DNA from: Beijerinckiaceae bacterium
GTDB taxonomy: Bacteria > Pseudomonadota > Alphaproteobacteria > Rhizobiales > Beijerinckiaceae
Assembly (NCBI GenBank): GCA_021324915.1
Contig: JAJPIC010000027.1
Coordinates: 124,001 to 188,000 of the forward strand
DNA: 64,000 nucleotides
Reading direction: 5' to 3'
Shown here: in pieces, positions 10,296 to 16,885 of the stretch
Position numbering within the stretch: the first letter of the stretch is position 1
Layout: each line of letters opens with the position of its first letter
Program-made: the position numbers and the translations under genes
The notes under the pieces: generated by a model
Databases searched by the model: none
Seen by the model: the letters and a program-made list of their open reading frames with translations, nothing else
What the model was told of the DNA's origin: nothing

Positions 10296-10886
10296 ATGGC
10301 TGATCGCATTCTGGTCTTTTATGGATCCTACCGGTCCGACCGGCTTGGCATCCGGCTCGCGAATTACATCGTCGGCAGATTGCAGCAGCGTGGCGCGGCG
10401 CCGGAACTTATCGATGCGAAGGCTATCGGCCTGCCGATCCTCGATCGCATGTATAAAGAATATCCGAAAGGCACAGCGCCGGCACCTATGGAGATCTTGG
10501 CAGAAAAGCTTCGCCAAGCCGATGCCTTCATCTTCGTGACAGGCGAATATAATTGGGGTCCGCAGCCCGGCCTCAAAAATCTGACGGACCATTTTCTGGA
10601 AGAATGGTTTTGGCGACCTGCCGCGATCGCCAGCTATTCGGCGGGACGTTTCTCGGGCGTACGATCCGGAACCGTATGGCACGGCATTCTGTCGGAAATG
10701 GGCATGGTGGTGATTTCGAGCACACTCGCAGTCGGCCCGATTTCGCAGACACTGGACGCTGACGGAGCGCCCATCGGCGAAGGCGGCAAAGCGCTCGAGA
10801 ACGGCTTTGGCCGCTTTGCCGACGATCTCGCATGGTGGACGCAGGCAGCCCGCGCTCAACGCGCGCGCGAGGCGCCACCCTATTAG
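10296..10886 (+). CDS. NAD(P)H-dependent FMN reductase family protein
   Basis: 196 residues of flavodoxin-like fold. 'GSYRSDRLGIRLANYI' near the N-terminus is the phosphate-binding loop for FMN (GSxR-type). 'FVTGEYNWGPQPGLKNLTDHF' corresponds to the PEYNxxxPGxLKNxxD motif of the FMN_red family (azoreductase, ArsH, chromate reductase relatives). 'GRFSGVRSGTVWHGILSEMGM' is the following conserved helix. The enzyme would reduce flavin, quinones or xenobiotics with NAD(P)H in the cytoplasm. It is divergently transcribed from the MFS-redoxin-VOC group and may share regulation with it. It precedes the toxin-antitoxin cluster. Confidence 0.9.
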   Translation: MADRILVFYGSYRSDRLGIRLANYIVGRLQQRGAAPELIDAKAIGLPILDRMYKEYPKGTAPAPMEILAEKLRQADAFIFVTGEYNWGPQPGLKNLTDHFLEEWFWRPAAIASYSAGRFSGVRSGTVWHGILSEMGMVVISSTLAVGPISQTLDADGAPIGEGGKALENGFGRFADDLAWWTQAARAQRAREAPPY

Positions 10887-10980
10887 CTCAGCTATGCTGC
10901 GGTCAGACGAATGCGCGCGATAGGAATAGCGAGTGGACCAAGACGCTTTATCTTATCGCGCCCTCTGATCCACAAGCGCG

Positions 10981-11018
10981 TTGACATGTGATGACATGTT
11001 TATATGCTCTTCACATGT
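10981..11018 (+). promoter_or_regulatory. Promoter and repeated operator of the VapBC module
   Basis: TTGACA (10981-10986), 16 nt, then TATGCT (11003-11008) makes a good sigma70-type promoter. The octamer TGACATGT occurs at 10982-10989 and again at 10992-10999, exactly 10 bp apart, and a third ACATGT lies at 11013-11018 over the start codon. The palindromic core repeated once per helical turn over the promoter is what one expects for a ribbon-helix-helix antitoxin autorepressor. The -10 lies only 6 nt before ATG 11015, so the mRNA may be leaderless. Protein binding is inference. Confidence 0.6.
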
Positions 11019-11245
11019 CGACGATGATCCAAATTCGCAATGTTCCGGATGCATTGCATCGCCGGCTCAAATCGCGCGCGGCGCTTGCCGGCATGTCGTT
11101 GTCCGACTTTCTGCTTAACGAGATTCGTCAAGTGGCGGAGCGACCGACGCTCGACGAGCTGCGGGCGCGGTTGCATAGCCGCATGCAAACATCGCTCTCC
11201 GTGCCGCCGGCCGAAGCGGTTCGCGCCGAGCGCGATCGCTCATAA
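11015..11245 (+). CDS. vapB: VapB/FitA-type ribbon-helix-helix antitoxin
   Basis: 76 residues from ATG 11015 (MSTMIQIRNVPDALHRRLK); an earlier GTG/ATG at 10988-10991 would lie inside the operator. The N-terminal half is the short beta strand 'MIQIRNVPDALH' plus two helices 'RRLKSRAALAGMSLSDFLLNEIRQVA', the classical FitA/VapB DNA-binding dimer fold. The C-terminal part (ERPTLDELRARLHSR) would wrap the toxin. The TAA stop overlaps the ATG of vapC by one base (TAATG), so the pair is translationally coupled. It neutralises VapC and likely represses its own promoter through the TGACATGT repeats. Confidence 0.93.
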   Translation: MSTMIQIRNVPDALHRRLKSRAALAGMSLSDFLLNEIRQVAERPTLDELRARLHSRMQTSLSVPPAEAVRAERDRS

Positions 11246-11634
11246 TGGTCGTCGACGCTTCGGCTCTACTTGAAACTCTTCTGCGCACGCCGGCGGCGAA
11301 AGCGGTCGAGGAACGGCTGTTCGCTCCCCGTCAAACGCTCCATGCGCCTCATCTACTGGATGTCGAGGTCGCACAGGTGATCCGGCGTTATGCCGCCAGC
11401 GGCGAAATCGACAGCGAATGCGGTCGCATGGCTCTCACTGACTTGGCGGATTTTCCGTTGCGGCGATACCCGCACGATTTCCTTTTGCCGCGCATCTGGA
11501 ACCTGCGGAACAATCTGACGGCTTACGCCGCCGCCTATGTCGCGCTGGCTGAGGCGCTCGAGGTGCCATTGCTGACGCGCGACAGACGTTTGGCCTCAGC
11601 CGCCGGCCATAGCGCGCAGATCGAATTGGTGTAG
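11245..11634 (+). CDS. vapC: VapC-type PIN-domain toxin with one catalytic Asp replaced
   Basis: 129 residues. PIN-domain acidic residues are seen at D4 (MVVDASALLE), E41 (LLDVEVAQV) and D113 (LLTRDRRLA). The third one is missing: the usual 'LTAYDAAYVALAE' reads 'LTAYAAAYVALAE', with Ala95 encoded by GCC at 11527-11529 (GAC would give Asp). Family members are Mg2+-dependent RNases cutting tRNA or rRNA. Loss of this ligand should lower or abolish activity, so this may be an inactivated toxin or one kept as a co-repressor partner. Otherwise the protein is full length, with no frameshift, and starts one base into the vapB stop. Confidence 0.93.
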   Translation: MVVDASALLETLLRTPAAKAVEERLFAPRQTLHAPHLLDVEVAQVIRRYAASGEIDSECGRMALTDLADFPLRRYPHDFLLPRIWNLRNNLTAYAAAYVALAEALEVPLLTRDRRLASAAGHSAQIELV

Positions 11635-11730
11635 CTCCATCCGGCCCGCGCGATGGAGCTAACCCGCCTCCGACTCGGGAACGAGGGCAGGCGCGAGAGC
11701 AAAGAAGCAGGCCAAAGCCCACAGTCTGTG

Positions 11731-11750
11731 ATAGGTTACATATAACCTAT
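11731..11750. promoter_or_regulatory. Perfect palindrome upstream of the MazEF-like module
   Basis: ATAGGTTA-CATA-TAACCTAT is an inverted repeat with 8-bp perfect arms. It ends 11 nt before ATG 11762, and the GGAG ribosome site (11753-11756) follows directly. It contains TATAAC, which could be the -10 element. Position and symmetry fit an autoregulatory operator for the antitoxin/toxin complex; binding is inferred. Confidence 0.6.
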
Positions 11751-11761
11751 TCGGAGAATAT

Positions 11762-11986
11762 ATGGCCCCGGCATCAAAACCCAAGTCTTCGCGCACGAAG
11801 GTGCGGCAACATCGCGAGCGACTGCGTGCGCAGGGTCTGCGCCCGATTCAGATTTGGGTGCCGGACGTGCGCGCGCCGTCCTTCCGGTCTGAGGCGCATC
11901 GCCAGTCGTTGGCCGTGGCCACGAGCGCGCAAACTCATGAGGATCAGGCGTTCATCGACGCCGTATCGGATTGGGGCGATGAATGA
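11762..11986 (+). CDS. MazE-like antitoxin (DUF3018 family)
   Basis: 74 residues. The N-terminus is strongly basic with 'RTKVRQHRERLRAQGLRPIQIWVPD', the DUF3018 signature: basic helix followed by a short strand 'PIQIWVPDVR'. The C-terminal helix 'FRSEAHRQSLAVA..EDQAFIDAVSDWGDE' is acidic and would occupy the MazF groove. GGAG lies 5 nt before the ATG. The stop overlaps the toxin start by 4 nt (ATGA, 11983-11986). The preceding 20-bp palindrome is probably its operator. Confidence 0.92.
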   Translation: MAPASKPKSSRTKVRQHRERLRAQGLRPIQIWVPDVRAPSFRSEAHRQSLAVATSAQTHEDQAFIDAVSDWGDE

Positions 11987-12336
11987 AGCGGGGCGAGGTC
12001 TGGACCGTCTCCGGCGGGAAGGACTATGCGGGCAAGCCGCGCCCGGTCGTCATTGTTCAGGACGACAGTTTCGACGCAACCGACTCGATCACGATTTGCG
12101 CCTTCACCACTGACGAAACCGAAGCACCCTTGTTCCGCCTGCCCCTCGAGCCGAACGAGCGCAACGGTTTGCGAACGGCGTGCCGCTTGATGGTGGACAA
12201 GATCACCACCGTCCCCAAGACCAAGTTTGGGGCACGCGTCGGCAGGTTGGACGACGAGGATATCCTGAGACTCAATCGGGCCGTGCTCGTGTTTCTCGGA
12301 CTGGCCGTCTCACCGAAAACAAGGCAGGTGGCCTGA
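11983..12336 (+). CDS. MazF/PemK-type mRNA interferase toxin
   Basis: 117 residues of MazF/PemK fold: 'MKRGEVWTVSGG' (first strand), 'GKPRPVVIVQDDSFD' (conserved RPVVIVQ), 'ITICAFTTDETEAPLFRLPL', 'GLRTACRLMVDKITTVPKTKFG' (conserved D-K-I-T) and the 'RVGRLDDEDILRLNRAVLVFLGLA' ending. Family members cleave single-stranded RNA at short motifs, independently of or on the ribosome. All expected motifs are present, so unlike the neighbouring VapC this toxin looks intact. It overlaps its antitoxin by ATGA. Confidence 0.94.
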   Translation: MKRGEVWTVSGGKDYAGKPRPVVIVQDDSFDATDSITICAFTTDETEAPLFRLPLEPNERNGLRTACRLMVDKITTVPKTKFGARVGRLDDEDILRLNRAVLVFLGLAVSPKTRQVA

Positions 12337-12459
12337 CGAGCAATGGTGTCCAGCGCCGCTCGGGAATCGGCCACTATCTATGACATCGCAACAGGGTGAT
12401 ATTCCCCTGGCGGGCCACGACCGACGATAATGAGCATTATGTCTATGCTATAGCCCTTT

Positions 12460-12475
12460 GAGGCGCATGCGCCTC
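12460..12475. promoter_or_regulatory. 16-bp perfect palindrome upstream of the DUF433 antitoxin
   Basis: GAGGCGCATGCGCCTC is fully self-complementary with no spacer and lies 19 nt before ATG 12495. An AT-rich stretch with TATGCTATAG lies just upstream. By analogy with the two other modules of the cluster it is a candidate antitoxin operator; it could also act as a short mRNA hairpin. Confidence 0.45.
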
Positions 12476-12494
12476 GGCTCATTGAAGCGCCAGT

Positions 12495-12719
12495 ATGTCA
12501 AACGCACGCATCACCGCCGATCCGGGCATCATGATGGGCAAGCCCTGCATCAAGGGGACCCGGATTACCGTAGAGTTGATCTTGCGCAAGTTGGGTGCTG
12601 GCCGGTCGATTGCGGATATACGCGAAGCCTACCCCCAACTTACAGAGGACGATGTGCGGGCGGTGCTGTCCTTTGCTGCCGATTACCTGCAGCATGAAAC
12701 GGTTCTCGCTGCCGAGTGA
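12495..12719 (+). CDS. DUF433 family antitoxin
   Basis: 74 residues: 'ITADPGIMMGKPCIKGTRITVELILRKLGAGRSIADIREAYPQLTEDDVRAVLSFAADYL'. The G-K-P-x-I-x-G-T-R-I-T/P-V motif and the 'YPQLTEDDVRAVLSFA' helix define DUF433, a winged or HTH-type antitoxin that normally pairs with a DUF5615 PIN-like toxin encoded immediately downstream. The stop overlaps the next ATG (TGATG at 12717-12721), as usual in these pairs, but the partner is truncated here. It may therefore be an orphan antitoxin or act on a toxin elsewhere. Confidence 0.9.
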   Translation: MSNARITADPGIMMGKPCIKGTRITVELILRKLGAGRSIADIREAYPQLTEDDVRAVLSFAADYLQHETVLAAE

Positions 12720-12799
12720 TGCGTTTTCTGGCCGACGAGAACGTTTCACGTTACGGACGCCCGCGGCGACATCGGACACCGTATCGTGCTCTGGCGTAG
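12719..12799 (+). pseudogene. Truncated DUF5615 PIN-like toxin (5' remnant)
   Basis: The frame begins with MRFLADENVS, the typical N-terminus of DUF5615 toxins (first catalytic Asp in 'LADENV'), in the expected overlap with the DUF433 gene. After the tenth codon the sequence loses all similarity (RYGRPRRHRTPYRALA) and stops at 12799. The usual protein is about 110-120 residues, so at least 90% is gone. The break, near 12750, lies about 50 nt from the 3' end of tRNA-Ser, suggesting a deletion or recombination junction. Confidence 0.75.
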
Positions 12800-12803
12800 G
12801 CTT

Positions 12804-12897
12804 TGGCGGAGACGGAGGGATTCGAACCCTCGATAGGGCTTTACAACCCTATAACGGTTTAGCAAACCGCCGCCTTCAGCCTCTCGGCCACGTCTCC
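12804..12897 (-). tRNA. tRNA-Ser (anticodon GCU)
   Basis: Read on the minus strand: acceptor GGAGACG (5', from 12897) pairs with CGTCTCC before discriminator G and encoded CCA (12804-12806). The anticodon arm reads GGTTTGCTAAACC with anticodon GCT. A long variable arm (TATAGGG...CCCTATC-type stem) is present as in class II tRNAs, and the T-arm is GAGGGTTCGAATCCCTC. 94 nt including CCA. Its 3' end faces the toxin-antitoxin cluster. Confidence 0.97.
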
Positions 12898-12995
12898 CGG
12901 CGGGCGGACAATGCCCGAGCCGCTTGGCGATAGCAAGCGCGCGTCTTCCGGCAGGAATGTCCGGCCATTCGTCGGCGGCAGAGGCGCCTGCGCCC

Positions 12996-13892
12996 TCATG
13001 CGGCGATCCGCTCGTTGGCCTCCACCTCGGCGACGAATTGGGCGATCCGGCCGATCGAGGCTTCGTCATAAAGAAGCGGGGCGTGGCCCTGGCCCTCGAC
13101 GACATAAGTCGCGCAATGTGGGTGCCGGCGGGCCATTTCCACAAGCGTTGCCGGGGCGAGCGCGTCCGAATTGGCGCCGCGGATGACGAGCAAAGGCACG
13201 TCGGCGAGCGCATCGAAAAGCTGCCAGACCGGCGGCAGCGGCTCGTCGAGCTGGAGCCGCTCGAGCGGCTTCACCAATTTCGGATCGAAGGTGAGGCCGA
13301 AGCTTCCGTCGGCCTTCTGAAATGTCGCGCGCGCATGGGCGGCGAAATCCGCCTCGCTCAATGCCGGAAATTGCGCGCTCATGATCTTCTTCACGCAGTC
13401 GATTGCGTCGGGGAGCGAGCTCGGCGCGCCCATATGGCGCAGATAATGGCGGATCCGGGTAAAGCCCTGAGGCTCGATCACCGGCCCGATGTCGTTGAGC
13501 ACGGCGCCGGCGACGAGGTTCGGCCGGCGCGCGGCGAGCGACATGACGTGAAAGCCGCCGCGCGAAGTTCCGACGAAGATCGCGCGATCGACTTCGCAGG
13601 CGGTGAGCATGGCCTCGACGTCGACATTCTCCACCGGGATTTCGTAGTTGCGCCAGTCCGGATCGAAATCCGAAAGGCCGCGGCCGCGGTAATCGAGCGC
13701 GAGCACGCGCCTTTTGCTTCCAGCCGCTCCGCCGGCGAGGGCTTCGGCGAGCGGGCCGAAATCAGCCGCGTTGCGCGAAAGGCCGGCGAGACAGACGAGG
13801 GGCAGGCCGGGATCGGCCGGCGAGCCATAGTCGCGCGCGTGGAGTCTCAGCCCGTCGGGGGCGCCGATGAAACGGCTAACGAAAGGCGGCAT
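12996..13892 (-). CDS. Alpha/beta-fold hydrolase
   Basis: 298 residues. Strand order and motifs of the alpha/beta hydrolase fold are clear: 'LPLVCLAGLSRNAADFGPLA' (oxyanion-hole region after strand 3), 'VLALDYRGRGLSDFDPDW', nucleophile elbow 'IFVGTSRGG' (G-x-S-x-G, Ser), 'DVPLLVIRGANSDALAP' carrying the likely acid, and 'VVEGQGHAPLL' with the catalytic His. A cap-like insertion lies between about residues 140 and 220. The substrate is not evident; such proteins are annotated as esterases, epoxide hydrolases or lactonases. The gene stands alone upstream of tRNA-Ser on the same strand. Confidence 0.92.
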   Translation of the reverse strand: MPPFVSRFIGAPDGLRLHARDYGSPADPGLPLVCLAGLSRNAADFGPLAEALAGGAAGSKRRVLALDYRGRGLSDFDPDWRNYEIPVENVDVEAMLTACEVDRAIFVGTSRGGFHVMSLAARRPNLVAGAVLNDIGPVIEPQGFTRIRHYLRHMGAPSSLPDAIDCVKKIMSAQFPALSEADFAAHARATFQKADGSFGLTFDPKLVKPLERLQLDEPLPPVWQLFDALADVPLLVIRGANSDALAPATLVEMARRHPHCATYVVEGQGHAPLLYDEASIGRIAQFVAEVEANERIAA

Positions 13893-13910
13893 CCGCGCTC
13901 CGCGCTAGGT

Positions 13911-14025
13911 CAGGATGCTTTGGATCGGATCGATCCAAAAGCATGAACGGGATCTATTCTAAAGATTTAGAACGGGGATCGCGCGAAAACCGGCGTCCGC
14001 CCTTTCGCATCCCGCTCTAAGTTTT
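13911..14025. repeat. Rhizobiales-type extragenic palindromic repeat
   Basis: The intergenic stretch has two nested imperfect palindromes: ATGCTTTGGATCG...GATCCAAAAGCAT (about 13919-13948), and a longer unit with GAACGGGATC and TCTAAAGATTTAGA cores (through about 13976) ending GCATCCCGCTCTAA, containing the 'CGAAAACCGGCGTCCGCCC' core. The composition and the A-rich/CCGG core match short repeats found in many intergenic regions of Rhizobiales genomes. Related shorter copies flank recO (29146-29195, 29965-30015). Confidence 0.55.
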
Positions 14026-14083
14026 CCTTTACCATAAAAGGGGATAGCTGGAACTTAAATCGAATTCTAGTCATTCTTCCGCC

Positions 14084-14461
14084 ATGCAACAGAACCGTCA
14101 CGCCCGGATTCTCATTGTCGAAGACGACATGCTCGTCCGCGAGCTTCTCGTCGATATCCTGCGCGAGGCCGGCTTCGAAGCGCAAGAGGCCGATTGTGCA
14201 CGAGAGGCTTTGCGCGAGCTCGCGGCACGTCCGTTCGATCTCGTGATGAGCGACATCGACATGCCGGGCGAACTCGACGGCATCGATCTCGCCCGGCATA
14301 TCGGCGGCTCCTGGCCGGAGACCCGCGTGATCCTGATCTCGGGGCGGAGCCGGCCGGCGCTGCCGGGGGATATTTTGTTCCTTCCCAAGCCCTTCACCGC
14401 CGCTCGGCTTATCGCTGCGGTGACCCAAATGATCACCCAGCCGATCTGTCTCGCTTCATAA
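14084..14461 (+). CDS. Single-domain response regulator receiver (CheY-like)
   Basis: 125 residues with only a REC domain. Acidic pocket E13-D14-D15 (ILIVEDDMLVRE), phosphorylation site D57 (LVMSDIDMPGELDGIDLA), Ser86 in the switch position (VILISGRSR), and K102 (LPKPF). No output domain, so it acts by protein interaction or as a phosphate sink. No kinase gene is adjacent. The stop (14459-14461) overlaps the 3' end of the convergent lytic transglycosylase gene by 6 nt. Confidence 0.93.
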   Translation: MQQNRHARILIVEDDMLVRELLVDILREAGFEAQEADCAREALRELAARPFDLVMSDIDMPGELDGIDLARHIGGSWPETRVILISGRSRPALPGDILFLPKPFTAARLIAAVTQMITQPICLAS

Positions 14462-16600
14462 GCGCGCGGCCTGCAGCAAGCTTTCCTGCGGCTTCGGCGT
14501 GCCGAAGCTCGCCTGGTACATGGCCCAGTTTTCCATGACCCGCTGCACGTAATTGCGCGTCTCTTCGAAGGGAATGCGCTCCACCCAATCGACCGGATCG
14601 ACCCCCGGAGAGCGCGGATCGCCATAGGCTTCGATCCATTCCTTCACCCGCCGTCCTCCGGCATTATAATCGGCGAAGACGAGGATAGGAGAGCCGCGAT
14701 GCTCGGCGAATAATTCGCCGAGATGCGCGGCGCCGAGCCGGGCATTGAATGCGGCATCGGTTGTCAGCCGCGTGGCATCGAATTCGATCTTGGCGCGTTC
14801 CGCCGTCCGTTTGGCCGTCGAGTCGATCATCTGCATCAGGCCTTTGGCGCCGGCCGAGGAAACGGCGTGCGAATCGAAGCCGCTTTCTTGCCGGGCGATC
14901 GCATAGACGATTGCTTGCGGCGCGGAATTGTCGAGCGGCGCGAAATCGGGGACGCCGTAGGTGGGGAAGGCGAGACTGTCGACCGCCATGCCGCGCTGCG
15001 CGAGGATCTTGCCGATCACGAGCGACATATGTGCGTCGCGTTCCGCCCCCACGACATCGGCGAGCGCGGCAATCTGTGATTCGCTCGTCAGATGTTGCGC
15101 GGCGGCGACGGCGAGATTGAGGGCGAGCTCCCGTTCGTCCAGCGCGAAGAGCAATTCGACGACGCGGACGGATTCATCGCGCGCGGTTCCGGTCGCGGCA
15201 GGGGAAAGCCTGCGCAAAGTGATCGCCTTGAGCTGCAAGCGATCGCGGGCAAGCTGTCCATAATAGGTCGCAACCTGCGCTGCGGCTTTTTCATAATAGG
15301 CCTTGGCGCGCCGCGCGGCGTCCTCGCCGGGCGAAACCTCTGCGGTCCGTCCTTGCCAATAGGCAATGCGTGCAATCGACGTCGGCGTACGGGCGATGAG
15401 CGCCGCCGCGTCGAAATGGCTCGCGGCGCGGATCGGATCGTTGAGGAAACGCAGCGCGATCCAGCCGGCGTGAAATTCGGCTTCGATCCTCGATTCGTTG
15501 CTCTCGGCCGAATGTTCGGCACAGATGCGATAGGCGGTCACGGGATCGCCGAGGTCGAGGAGCTTGCGGGCAATGAGGCGCCGCTCGACCCACCAGGCAT
15601 CGCCATCGACGATGAGATCGGGATCGCGCGGCGCGCTCAGCATCAACGCTGCCGCCTCCTTGACCTTGTCGGCGCGCCGCGCCTTCTGGATCCGGGCGAA
15701 AAGATAGGCCGGATCGCTCTGCATCGACGCGGGCACGGCAGCGAACATTTTGTCGTTTGCAGCCTCGTTGTTCAGGGCGACGCGCAATTTTGCGAGCGCG
15801 AGAACTTGCGGGCCGGCAAGCGCGGCGGCGCGCAAGCCCGCTTCGTTCTCTTCCTCGTAGAGCAGCCGGTCGGCGCGCGCTTTGTGATCGGCGGCGGTCA
15901 GGTAGGCGCCGAACTCGCTCTTCACCCGCGACTCGATGCCGATCAGGTCCGATTTGCGCCAGACGCTGCGCACGAGATCCCGGCCCTCGCTCTTTCCCTC
16001 GGCGATCCAGGCCCGGGCGACGGCAAGCTTGCCGACCGCGATCTGCGGCTCGCTATGGGCGAAATAATCTTCGACGAGCTTGGGATCGGCATGCGCATAA
16101 AGCTGGTCCTCGATGTGCCGCTCGAGGAAATCATTCGCCGGCCAGGAGGGATGGGCTTCGACGAAGGCTTCGAGCCTCGCATAGCTGACATCGCGCGCCT
16201 CGCGCAGCGCCACCCATTCGAGCGTTGTACGCACAATCGGGTCGGTCGCGGCCATCGCTTGCAGATCGCCATGCGTGAGATCGCCTGCCTTATAGAAGGG
16301 CAGGGCCTCGCGCAGGCCCTTCGGGTCGAGACCTAGCGCCGCGGCGCGGTCGATCGGCGGCGCCGCACTTTGCTCAATTCGCTCATTGGCGGGAGGAGCG
16401 GGAATTGTGTGCGGCTCGAATAGCCGTTCGATGCTTGCCGTTGCCTGATAAAGCGCGCCGTTGATCCACTCCGCGAGCTGCGCCGGCGCCGCGCGGTCGA
16501 TCTTGGGACTGGGCAAATTGACGTAAACCCACGCCAAGCAAAGCCCAAGTCCCACAAGGATTAAAGCCGACGGCAACGTGCGCAAAGCGAGACGCCGCAT
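14456..16600 (-). CDS. Soluble lytic murein transglycosylase (Slt70-type)
   Basis: 714 residues from ATG 16600 (MRRLALRTLPSALILVGLGLC), preceded by AGGAGAACC. The frame extends 16 codons further, but the chosen start has the ribosome site and puts a membrane anchor/signal segment at residues 6-28. The long middle part is helical (Slt superhelix, 'ALPFYKAGDLTHGDL', 'EFHAGWIALRFLNDP'). The catalytic SLT domain near the C-terminus has 'YAIARQESGFDSHAVSSAGA' (catalytic Glu in RQES), 'KGLMQMIDSTA' and 'VFADYNAGGRRVKEW'. It cleaves the MurNAc-GlcNAc bond of peptidoglycan to give 1,6-anhydro ends in the periplasm. It is divergent from dapA, another peptidoglycan/lysine-pathway gene. Confidence 0.95.
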   Translation of the reverse strand: MRRLALRTLPSALILVGLGLCLAWVYVNLPSPKIDRAAPAQLAEWINGALYQATASIERLFEPHTIPAPPANERIEQSAAPPIDRAAALGLDPKGLREALPFYKAGDLTHGDLQAMAATDPIVRTTLEWVALREARDVSYARLEAFVEAHPSWPANDFLERHIEDQLYAHADPKLVEDYFAHSEPQIAVGKLAVARAWIAEGKSEGRDLVRSVWRKSDLIGIESRVKSEFGAYLTAADHKARADRLLYEEENEAGLRAAALAGPQVLALAKLRVALNNEAANDKMFAAVPASMQSDPAYLFARIQKARRADKVKEAAALMLSAPRDPDLIVDGDAWWVERRLIARKLLDLGDPVTAYRICAEHSAESNESRIEAEFHAGWIALRFLNDPIRAASHFDAAALIARTPTSIARIAYWQGRTAEVSPGEDAARRAKAYYEKAAAQVATYYGQLARDRLQLKAITLRRLSPAATGTARDESVRVVELLFALDERELALNLAVAAAQHLTSESQIAALADVVGAERDAHMSLVIGKILAQRGMAVDSLAFPTYGVPDFAPLDNSAPQAIVYAIARQESGFDSHAVSSAGAKGLMQMIDSTAKRTAERAKIEFDATRLTTDAAFNARLGAAHLGELFAEHRGSPILVFADYNAGGRRVKEWIEAYGDPRSPGVDPVDWVERIPFEETRNYVQRVMENWAMYQASFGTPKPQESLLQAARL

Positions 16601-16885
16601 GGTTCTCCTGCGTTTTCGAGCGCGCCTTATTCCTGCGGCCGCGACCATCAGGCCCTGCCCATCTTGGCGAATTTTGCCTTATGAAACGTCAACCGTGACC
16701 GTGGCATTGCGCCCGCGGCAATTCCCCCATAAATTCCAAATGCGAGTTCAATAGCTTGCAATCCAGCCCATCCTAGCGCGCAACCCGGCCATAATCGGCG
16801 TATGGCGACATGGACTTCCCGCCATAATTGTCGGAAGAACGGTGCAAAACTAAGGCGCCCTGAGCGGCATCCAGAGAGAATTTCT

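Noticed and set aside
12595-12933. Plus-strand open frame containing GGIRTLDRALQPYNG
   Set aside because: This runs through tRNA-Ser in antisense and is a tRNA-derived artefact.
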